64,000 nt of DNA from DASQEH01 sp038237745. GTDB taxonomy: Bacteria; Actinomycetota; Actinomycetes; Propionibacteriales; Nocardioidaceae. The stretch spans positions 1 to 64,000 of the forward strand of contig JBBRYJ010000002.1 of the NCBI GenBank assembly GCA_038237745.1. The letters run 5' to 3'. Below, piece after piece: positions 57,877 through 64,000 of the stretch (the stretch's first letter is position 1; the number at the start of each line of letters is the position of its first letter). The position numbers and the translations under genes are program-made. The notes beneath the pieces were generated by a model that had not been told where the DNA came from, did no database searches, and was given only the letters and a program-made list of their open reading frames with translations.

Positions 57877-57884
57877 ATGGCTGA
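57855..57884 (+). promoter_or_regulatory. dinG promoter with leaderless 5-codon mini-frame
   Basis: TAACCT, six bases, then ATG at 57867 opens ATG AGC GCT GAT GGC TGA. The helicase ATG (57877) is embedded in this mini-frame, in a different frame. The arrangement suggests coupled reinitiation or start-site control. Confidence 0.5.
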
Positions 57885-60099
57885 GCCACCGAGCGGCTTA
57901 CAGGGCCTTCCCGCAGACACTCGGCCACAGTCGCAGGGGCGCAGCCGGCAGTCGACTGTCGGCGAGGTACTTCGCGCCGCAGTCGGCAACCTGGCTGGCG
58001 AGGACCGCCCCGGTCAGGTCGAGATGGCTCTGGCGGTTCGTTCCGCGATGCAGTCCGGCCAGCACTTGCTGGTCCAGGCGGGCACGGGCACCGGCAAGTC
58101 GCTTGCCTATCTGGTGCCGGCCGTCATGCACGGCGACCGCGTCGTGGTGGCCACCGCCACGTTGGCGTTGCAGCACCAGCTCGTCGAACGCGACATCCCG
58201 GCATTGCTTAACGCTGCCGCGGAGTTGCTGGGCGCCAGGCCGTCATACGCGGTGCTCAAAGGCCGCAGCAACTATGCCTGCCTGCATCGCGTCCGCGACG
58301 GCGTCCCTGACGATCAGGGGGCTCTCGTCGACATGCCGGAGCAGACACTGGGCTCCGAGGTCCTCAAGCTTCGCGTTTGGGCCGAGAAGGAGTCGAAGGC
58401 GGCAGGACCTGGTGACCGCGACAGTGCACCGGCGCATACCGACCGCGTGTGGCAGCAGGTCTCGGTAAGCCACCGCGAATGCCTCGGCGCGTCGAGATGC
58501 CCCTACGGCGTCGAGTGTTTCGCCGAGCGCGCCCGTGAGCGCGCCATGTCCTCGAGGCTCATTGTCACAAACCACTCGCTGCTCGCGATCGACGCGATCG
58601 AGGGGATTCCGATGATCCCCGAGTATGACGTCGTCGTGGTCGACGAGGCTCACGAGCTGGCGGCCCGGGTGACGCAGGCCGCGACGGACGAGCTGTCGAT
58701 ACCCGCGATCGAACGCACAGCCCGGCGAGCGCGGAACTTCCTCGAGGCCGGCGAGGCCGAGGAGGTCTCGCACGCCGGCGATACGCTTCGAATGGTCCTA
58801 GACGGCCTCGAACCGGGCCGTCTCGACACTCTGCCTGACGCGCTGGCTGACGCTTTGGCGCTGCTTCGCACGGCCACTAGGGCAGCGTTCTCGGGGTTTC
58901 CGAAGGAGTCCAGCAACCTGGATGCCGATGCGGCGAGGCAGCAGGCACGGGGCATGGTCGACGAGCTCCGAAAGGTCGTGGAGCGGCTCGCCACGCACGA
59001 GGACGATGACGTGACGTGGTTGGCGGAGCGAGATAGGTCAAGGGGAGGGAACCAGCTTTGCGTGGCTCCGCTCGAGGTCTGGAGTCCCCTGCGTCACAGG
59101 CTGCTGGCCCGCAAGACCGTGGTGTTCACCTCTGCAACCCTCAAGCTGGGCGGCGACTTCACGCCGGTCGCTACCTCGATAGGGCTCAGGCCGACCGAGC
59201 GCATCGACCATTCGATCGACACGCCCGGCGATCTGGCGTCGTTGGGCGCGATCAAGCGCGACGGCTCACCGTCGCCGCGGCGCAGTACGCGAGAAGCGAC
59301 TGGCGACGAGGAGGAGGGGGCGGGCGGCGAGCCCGGACAACCTGCTGGCGACCTGCATCAGGCGGCCAGCGACAGCGAGCCGACCCGCGAAGACTCGGAT
59401 GTCCTACCCTGGCGTGGGATCGACGTGGGCTCGCCGTTCGACTACGCGCGCCAGGCCATCCTGTACATCGCGAGGCACCTGCCGACACCGGGGCGAGACG
59501 GCATCGGACCTGCACAGACGGCGGAGATCCAGTCTCTGGTGGATGCGGCGCAGGGTCGCACGTTGGGCCTCTTCTCGTCACGTCGGGCGGCAGAGGCGGC
59601 TGCTGAGGCGGTGCGGGAGGGACTCCCACACCTGCCTATCCTCTGCCAGGGGGATGGCCAGCTTTCGCACCTTCAGGCCGAGTTCGTAGCGAATCCGGCA
59701 GTGAGCCTGTTCGGCACGCTCTCGTTGTGGCAGGGGCTGGACGTCCCGGGTGGTACCTGCCAGCTCGTCATCATCGACCGGATCCCCTTCCCCCGACCGG
59801 ACGACCCGCTCATGTCTGCACGCAGCAGAGCGGCCGATCGTGCGGGCGGCAATGGCTTCATGGCCGTGTCAGCCACCCACGCCGCGCTGCTGTTGGCACA
59901 GGGGAGCGGTCGGCTCATCCGTTCGCGGTCGGACCGCGGCGTCGTCGCGGTCCTGGACCCCCGTCTGGCCACCGCTCGGTACGGCACCTTTCTGCGGGCC
60001 TCGTTGGCACCGATGTGGAGCACGTACGACGGCGATATCGCCTGTTCGGCTCTCAGGCGCCTTAGCCGGCCTGGCTTCTCCGTCACACTCGACGCATGA
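57877..60099 (+). CDS. dinG: DinG-type ATP-dependent DNA helicase
   Basis: 740 residues, superfamily 2 XPD-like. Walker A AGTGTGKS (68-75); four Cys of a likely [4Fe-4S] cluster at 135, 202, 208 and 214; DEAH in VVVDEAHEL; later GTLSLWQGLDVPGG and QGSGRLIRS. A ~60-residue Gly/Glu/Ser-rich insertion lies at ~460-510, between the two motor domains. 5'-3' helicase for R-loops or damaged forks. Its 3' end overlaps convergent lexA by 17 bases. Confidence 0.92.
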   Translation: MAEPPSGLQGLPADTRPQSQGRSRQSTVGEVLRAAVGNLAGEDRPGQVEMALAVRSAMQSGQHLLVQAGTGTGKSLAYLVPAVMHGDRVVVATATLALQHQLVERDIPALLNAAAELLGARPSYAVLKGRSNYACLHRVRDGVPDDQGALVDMPEQTLGSEVLKLRVWAEKESKAAGPGDRDSAPAHTDRVWQQVSVSHRECLGASRCPYGVECFAERARERAMSSRLIVTNHSLLAIDAIEGIPMIPEYDVVVVDEAHELAARVTQAATDELSIPAIERTARRARNFLEAGEAEEVSHAGDTLRMVLDGLEPGRLDTLPDALADALALLRTATRAAFSGFPKESSNLDADAARQQARGMVDELRKVVERLATHEDDDVTWLAERDRSRGGNQLCVAPLEVWSPLRHRLLARKTVVFTSATLKLGGDFTPVATSIGLRPTERIDHSIDTPGDLASLGAIKRDGSPSPRRSTREATGDEEEGAGGEPGQPAGDLHQAASDSEPTREDSDVLPWRGIDVGSPFDYARQAILYIARHLPTPGRDGIGPAQTAEIQSLVDAAQGRTLGLFSSRRAAEAAAEAVREGLPHLPILCQGDGQLSHLQAEFVANPAVSLFGTLSLWQGLDVPGGTCQLVIIDRIPFPRPDDPLMSARSRAADRAGGNGFMAVSATHAALLLAQGSGRLIRSRSDRGVVAVLDPRLATARYGTFLRASLAPMWSTYDGDIACSALRRLSRPGFSVTLDA

Positions 60100-60805
60100 C
60101 CGTGACCACCTTGCCCAGGATCGAGGCGTGTGTGCCGTCGATGGGTTCGTAGTTGTCGTTGTGTGGGAGCAACCACACCTGCTCTGCTCTTCGCTGGAAG
60201 GTCTTGACGGTTGCCTCACCGTCGATCATCGCCGCGACGATCTCGCCGTTCTCTGCATTCGGCTGCTGACGGACTACGACGAAGTCGCCGTCGCAGATCG
60301 CAGCGTCCACCATCGAGTCACCGGCGACCTCAAGGAGGAACAGAGTGCCCTCCCCAACGAGCTGACGTGGGAGCGGGAAGACCTGCTCCACCCGCTCCTC
60401 CGCCAGGATCGGACCGCCGGCGGCAATTCGCCCGACAACGGGAACCATCACGGCCTCTGGATGCTGGTCACCCAGCCCTGTCTCGTCGATCGGGCTGGCG
60501 CCCATGGAACCTTTTGTCCCTCCAGCGGAAGTGCCCGGTAGCAGTACCTCAACAGCACGCGGACGATTGGGGTCTCGGCGGATGTACCCCTTGCCTTCGA
60601 GGACGCGAAGCTGGTGAGCGACCGACGATGAGCTGGCCAACCCGACCGAGATGCCGATCTCGCGCATACTGGGCGGATAACCGCGCGACTCGACGGAGTC
60701 ACGAATGACCGCCAGGACTCTCCGCTGTCTTGCCGTCAAACCCTGAGAGTCGGCGGGGCCGTCCGGCAGCTCGTGTACGGCGGAGTCGTCGCTGGCGCGT
60801 GCCAT
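60083..60805 (-). CDS. lexA: SOS repressor LexA
   Basis: 240 residues. N-terminal winged HTH (LTARQRRVLAVIRDSVESRG, PPSMREIGISVGLASSSSVA), cleavage site Ala129-Gly130, catalytic Ser164 (AGDSM) and Lys201 (TVKTF). ATG 60805 is preceded by GAAGGTGACC. Represses its own gene, recA and the LysM gene through the boxes listed here (inferred). Confidence 0.96.
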   Translation of the reverse strand: MARASDDSAVHELPDGPADSQGLTARQRRVLAVIRDSVESRGYPPSMREIGISVGLASSSSVAHQLRVLEGKGYIRRDPNRPRAVEVLLPGTSAGGTKGSMGASPIDETGLGDQHPEAVMVPVVGRIAAGGPILAEERVEQVFPLPRQLVGEGTLFLLEVAGDSMVDAAICDGDFVVVRQQPNAENGEIVAAMIDGEATVKTFQRRAEQVWLLPHNDNYEPIDGTHASILGKVVTVMRRV

Positions 60806-60874
60806 ATCGGTCACCTTCGGTAGAGCGGAACTGAGCGTGCGGTGCCAGAGGTCGGTGCCTCTTAGGCTGACAAG

Positions 60875-60903
60875 ACCGTAAACCCGGTGACCGACACTTT
60901 CAA
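60875..60903 (-). promoter_or_regulatory. lexA promoter, also matching the PafBC-type element
   Basis: On the minus strand TTGAAA, 17 bases, TACGGT form a clean -35/-10 pair. Inside the spacer GTGTCGGTC plus eight bases before TACGGT matches 7 of 9 bases of the RecA-NDp motif. The -35 overlaps the LexA box. Confidence 0.6.
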
Positions 60904-60915
60904 ACATCTGTTCGA
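60900..60915. promoter_or_regulatory. LexA (SOS) box of lexA
   Basis: TCAAACATCTGTTCGA; on the minus strand TCGAAC-AGAT-GTTTGA, one base from consensus. It overlaps the lexA -35, fitting autorepression. Confidence 0.85.
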
Positions 60916-61066
60916 ATCGGCGTGTTGCGCGGCTCCGGGAGGTGGATGACCTTGGCGGGATGCGTGGCTGCGACGAGGCGTGTCGAAGTCGCGGCAGCGC
61001 GCATACTCCGGCCGGGCTCCCTGCGCCGAGAGGCAGGACGCTAGAAGCAGGCTAGGTGCCGCAGGG

Positions 61067-61492
61067 CTACAGCGACGCCAGCGCCTGCGTCAAAGTCTTC
61101 TGTGCGTCGTCGCCGAGCTTCTCGAGAGGAAACCGAAGGATGGGTTCCAGCAACTTCGCGGGCCCCTTGAACTCGAACTCGGCCGTGTACAGGACTTCGG
61201 TGCCGCCGTCGACACTCTGGATCAACATGTGGTCCGTTGCGAGCACGGTTGCATTCTCACCGCGAAGCACGACCAGATGGTTGTCCTCGAGTTCGATCGT
61301 CTCGTAGGTCAGCTCCGTCTTCAAACCCATGAACTTCGAGGTGTTGGAGTAGGTGGTGCCGACGGATCCGTCGCCGCTCAACTTCGTGCACCCGACGGTG
61401 CCCGAATCCCACTCCACCGCGTTGGTGAAGTCAGAGAGGTAGGTGTAGACACGCTCGACGGAGGGGCTCACGAGGACCGTTCTCTGAATCAT
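61067..61492 (-). CDS. SRPBCC-family protein
   Basis: 141 residues. START/Bet v1-like ligand-pocket fold: RTVLVSPSVERVYTYLSDFT, FTNAVEWDSGT, YETIELEDNHLVVLRG, YTAEFEFKGPAKLLEP. Might bind or process a hydrophobic ligand; unknown. Located between lexA and the LysM gene, 261 bases upstream of lexA on the same strand. The ATG at 61492 starts the conserved domain. Confidence 0.82.
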   Translation of the reverse strand: MIQRTVLVSPSVERVYTYLSDFTNAVEWDSGTVGCTKLSGDGSVGTTYSNTSKFMGLKTELTYETIELEDNHLVVLRGENATVLATDHMLIQSVDGGTEVLYTAEFEFKGPAKLLEPILRFPLEKLGDDAQKTLTQALASL

Positions 61493-61844
61493 GATCACCC
61501 GTCCGACGGTACCTCGCGATCGGCGGTCTGGGTCGTACCGGACCCGTCGCGGTGCGCGGATCGCGAGTTCTGCGAACTGCAAGTGCCGGGACGGCGTGAC
61601 CGAACTGGTATCGAACAGAGATTCGACTGCCGCTGGATTTCGTGGTCGTGCGGTGCTAGCGTCCGCACATGTGTTCGATCGAACGTATATTCGAATCCCT
61701 GGATCTCAACCACCGCGCTTCACGTGCACTACGCCGCGCCTGCTGTCCGCAACTGTCGGCGGGCAGCGGTACATCTGAGGTCCTCGCCCAACGCACACGC
61801 GAGACGGCTCAACCTGAGCCTGTCTTCTTCCCCGGAGGTCCTCA
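61493..61844. other. 352-base divergent region with SOS box
   Basis: Divergent promoter region of the SRPBCC and LysM genes. No protein gene. Holds the LexA box at 61679-61694. Confidence 0.6.
61679..61694. promoter_or_regulatory. LexA (SOS) box upstream of the LysM gene
   Basis: TCGAAC-GTAT-ATTCGA, one mismatch from consensus. A TATATT -10-like hexamer (61686-61691) lies inside it, so LexA binding would block the polymerase. The gene start is ~150 bases away, giving a long leader. Confidence 0.75.
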
Positions 61845-62240
61845 ATGAGCAGCATGGTTGTCTACAGCGAGTCGATTGGCTGCAGACCAGCCAATGCGGC
61901 GCCACCTCTGCGCGGTGCCGGCTCAGCAGCTGCCGGTTGCGCATCGCCAGAGGTCCGGCTCACTCGCCGTGGCCGCTTGGTTGTGCTGATGGGCGTGCTG
62001 GCGCCTGTCTTCGGCATTGTCATGTTGATTGGAGCCCCGGCAGCCTCGACAGACCAGACCCACCACCCCGAGGGGCGCACTGTCGTGGTCGAGCCGGGAG
62101 ACACGTTGTGGGACATCGCCGCCTCGGTTGCACCGAGCGAGGACCCGCGAGACGTCATTTCCCAGATCGTCGATCTCAACTCCCTGACCGACGAGGGGTC
62201 GATTCGGGTCGGACAACCCCTTTACGTGCCTCTTCACTAG
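61845..62240 (+). CDS. LysM-domain membrane protein, probable SOS cell-division suppressor
   Basis: 131 residues: cytoplasmic N-terminus (~40), one helix (~46-65) and an external LysM domain (VVVEPGDTLWDIAASVAPSE ... LYVPL). Size, layout and location beside lexA match the ChiZ/DivS/YneA-type proteins that halt septation during SOS. LysM would hold it on peptidoglycan. GGAGGTCC precedes the ATG. Normally directly next to lexA; here a SRPBCC gene lies between. Confidence 0.82.
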   Translation: MSSMVVYSESIGCRPANAAPPLRGAGSAAAGCASPEVRLTRRGRLVVLMGVLAPVFGIVMLIGAPAASTDQTHHPEGRTVVVEPGDTLWDIAASVAPSEDPRDVISQIVDLNSLTDEGSIRVGQPLYVPLH

Positions 62241-62251
62241 ATCTCACCTGA

Positions 62252-62299
62252 CGCCCCTCGACCCGGCGCAGTGAGTTTGAGCGTCGCCCCTCGACCCGG
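62252..62299. repeat. Direct repeat, two 15-base copies
   Basis: CGCCCCTCGACCCGG at 62252-62266 and 62285-62299, 33 bases apart, just upstream of the terminator. Meaning unknown. Confidence 0.5.
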
Positions 62300-62313
62300 T
62301 GACGTTCGAAGGG

Positions 62314-62356
62314 AGCGGGTCAGCCTCGAGGTGAGGCTGACCCGCTTCTACTTTTT
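62314..62356 (+). terminator. Rho-independent terminator after the LysM gene
   Basis: A perfect 14-bp stem, AGCGGGTCAGCCTC (62314-62327) with GAGGCTGACCCGCT (62333-62346), a 5-base loop, then TCTACTTTTT. The best intrinsic terminator in the window. It separates the convergent LysM and PKD-protein genes. Confidence 0.85.
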
Positions 62357-62505
62357 CGGAGCCATTCTCGGGCCGCCCTTCAAGCCCGACGCTGCCGTCT
62401 GGGACAGAGCGGAACCGCCGTCCGCCTCGACCCTGCGCCTCTCCTCGGGTCGGCACCCGCCGGCACTTGATGCGCGGCGCGTCTGCGGGGCGGCCGGGCG
62501 CATCC

Positions 62506-63363
62506 TCACTCAGGAGTGACCAATACGGCGCTGGCTTGCTTGACCGGAAGAGTGGTCGCCGAACCAGTGATGGTGATGGAGTCAGGGACGTCGAGCCAGC
62601 CGCCGTTGTCGACTCGGTAGCGGGCGTCATAAGTAACGTCGACGCTCAGCGCCAGGGACGTACCTGGATCCGTAGCATGGGAGTAGGTATGTGTCACATT
62701 CTTCGCGGGATACGGGCGGCCGGGTTCGTGAGTCGTCTGGGTCGAGCCGTCGCCCCAATGCCAGGTGTAGCTGACTGGCTCGATCGAGACGTCAACCATG
62801 TATCCGATGATCTGCAGGGTTCTGTCTACAGGCATCGGATCGGTATAGAAGGTGGTATTCAGGTTGACCAAGGTGTACCGAGGCGCATGGACCTCACCCG
62901 GAGGTATCCCAACTCTGCGAATTGCCGCGAGCACATCGCTCCATGTCAACTGACGACGTACCGGCCCTAGAGCGTCGCGGCCGCGACACTCAGACCTCAC
63001 GTACCGCCAGGTAGCCTGAGCAGGAGGTCCACTCGCATCGATCGACATCCGTGCATATAAGGACTGCAGAATCTGGCTCGTATCAACACAAGTATGGGAT
63101 CCGGCGCAATCGATTGCACTTGCTGCCGGATCCGAGGGGCTAGCCAAGGCACAATTTGGAATCCACGTGTACTCATAACGAATGAGTTCGCTACCTGGGG
63201 TGCCTGGCGCTGTTCCAACCGGGTTTGTTTCACCTTCTTTGCTGCTGCAATGCACAACAATCTCACTCTGTCCATGTGAGGAGCCACATGTACCCTCAAC
63301 CGCAAACAGTGCTGGATGAGGCAGCAGAAATAGAGCAAGCGCGGCAGCTACGGCAATTCTCAT
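62506..63363 (-). CDS. Secreted PKD-domain protein
   Basis: 285 residues. Signal peptide MRIAVAAALALFLLPHPALF; a mature part with paired Cys; a PKD domain near 185-250 with YTWHWGDGSTQTTHEPG and VTHTYSHA. Function unknown; PKD folds mediate surface contacts. Base content is lower in GC than neighbours. ATGA overlap with the lipoprotein gene upstream, so the two form an operon. Confidence 0.78.
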   Translation of the reverse strand: MRIAVAAALALFLLPHPALFAVEGTCGSSHGQSEIVVHCSSKEGETNPVGTAPGTPGSELIRYEYTWIPNCALASPSDPAASAIDCAGSHTCVDTSQILQSLYARMSIDASGPPAQATWRYVRSECRGRDALGPVRRQLTWSDVLAAIRRVGIPPGEVHAPRYTLVNLNTTFYTDPMPVDRTLQIIGYMVDVSIEPVSYTWHWGDGSTQTTHEPGRPYPAKNVTHTYSHATDPGTSLALSVDVTYDARYRVDNGGWLDVPDSITITGSATTLPVKQASAVLVTPE

Positions 63364-63962
63364 GCATCCCTCAAATCCGTCAGCACCCAACCTGTGGGGA
63401 GCCACCTAAGGCGAAACTCATGGTTCACGTGGCCAGTCTTTATCTTATGCCGGGTGTCAGTTGAGGATGCCCTGTAAAAGCCGGGATCGATCAGAATCTC
63501 AACTAGAATGATCGAAGCCTCAAGCGGTTCAGATGGTACAGTTACAAATCTCTTTGGAATCCAATCTCCTCCAACCTGATAGCCACCTAGATGGTGGTTC
63601 TTATCGATGACCCTCACCAACTTATGGCAGACATAGCAGGTTCCGGCTGAGGCAGCCGCGAGCAGCCTGCTATGGCTGGAGTGAAATCCGTAGTTGAGGG
63701 CGTCGATGTAATACCTGACAAAGGCTTTCGCGCCAGCGGTGGATTTCTCTTTGGCAAGCGCCGGCATCACCGGTCGGGTGGCCTCGCCCGGCGGACCAGG
63801 GGTCGTTGGTGTAGTCGACGTTGTGGTCGGTGGCGTTGTAGTAATGAGGCTGGTGAAGCTGCCCGGAGGCTCGGCAGGACTTCCGACATCGCCACTCGAG
63901 CAACCCACGAGTGTCAGGCAGCAAAGCCCGCCAGTGAGGGCGACTCGTAATGCACGACGCAT
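63360..63962 (-). CDS. DUF6318-type lipoprotein
   Basis: 200 residues. Lipobox LVGC with Cys21, then a Thr/Pro-rich stalk (~35-65), then the DUF6318-like domain (MPALAKEKSTAGAKAFVRYY, Cys pair CYVC). It should be anchored outside the membrane. Coupled to the PKD protein by ATGA, suggesting they act together. 63481-63600 counts to ~47% GC, far below most of the window. Confidence 0.78.
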   Translation of the reverse strand: MRRALRVALTGGLCCLTLVGCSSGDVGSPAEPPGSFTSLITTTPPTTTSTTPTTPGPPGEATRPVMPALAKEKSTAGAKAFVRYYIDALNYGFHSSHSRLLAAASAGTCYVCHKLVRVIDKNHHLGGYQVGGDWIPKRFVTVPSEPLEASIILVEILIDPGFYRASSTDTRHKIKTGHVNHEFRLRWLPTGWVLTDLRDA

Positions 63963-64000
63963 CGGGCGTTCCTCCTAGGCGCGACGACGTGGGTTCAAAG

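Noticed and set aside
61679..61705. TTCGAATCCC resembling a tRNA T-loop
   Set aside because: No acceptor, D or anticodon arms can be folded around it; the LexA box explains the sequence.
60980..62251. 423-codon plus-strand frame spanning the SRPBCC gene and the LysM gene
   Set aside because: The SRPBCC and LysM genes explain the region better; the product is Arg/Cys-rich without a domain.

Overview
This is a high-GC, gene-dense chromosomal window from an actinobacterium. The gene order (dapA, RNase J, ftsK, rimO, pgsA, cinA, clgR, then recA, recX, miaB, miaA, dapF, hflX, dinG, lexA, LysM protein), a DUF3046 gene before recA, LexA boxes of the form TCGAAC-N4-GTTCGA and many apparently leaderless starts (TANNNT about 6 nt before the start codon) fit Actinomycetota. 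A Nocardioidaceae-like member of the Propionibacteriales is my best guess, but the lineage is inferred, not proven. I saw no rRNA, tRNA, CRISPR array or intact insertion sequence.

Layout: 0-5.2 kb holds an incomplete aldo/keto reductase, two convergent polytopic membrane proteins (one GT-C-like) and a secreted protein of unknown function. 5.5-10.5 kb is a compact Tad/Flp pilus-type locus (cpaF/tadA, tadB, tadC, a 57-residue pilin-like protein, two TadE-like proteins and one TadG-like protein). 10.6-14.4 kb is the paaABCDE phenylacetyl-CoA epoxidase operon. 14.5-30.6 kb is mostly core: thyX, dapA, RNase J, a membrane protein, a phosphoesterase, an Eis-like acetyltransferase, ftsK, a PH/RodZ-like protein, rimO, pgsA, cinA, clgR, nei2. 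30.7-35.3 kb is the very large helicase lhr, in an operon with nei2.

35.5-44.4 kb lies between clgR and recA, which are close neighbours in many actinobacteria. It holds an MTA phosphorylase, a sugar epimerase, a GT-C-like membrane protein, and a tightly overlapping run: GT2, DUF2064 transferase, methyltransferase, a membrane molybdoenzyme with an internal Tat motif, a small membrane protein, a response regulator and a histidine kinase. 44.5-60.1 kb returns to core functions: DUF3046, recA, recX, a sulfite-oxidase-fold enzyme, miaB, an FAD oxidoreductase, a NUDIX hydrolase, an MT0933-type protein, an M1 peptidase lipoprotein, miaA, dapF, hflX and a dinG-type helicase.

60.1-62.4 kb is an SOS node: lexA, a SRPBCC protein and a LysM membrane protein resembling the SOS-induced cell-division suppressors. 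LexA boxes lie before recA, lexA and the LysM gene. recA and lexA also carry promoters close to the RecA-independent (PafBC-type) DNA-damage motif. The window ends in a lower-GC stretch with an overlapping pair: a DUF6318-type lipoprotein and a secreted PKD-domain protein.
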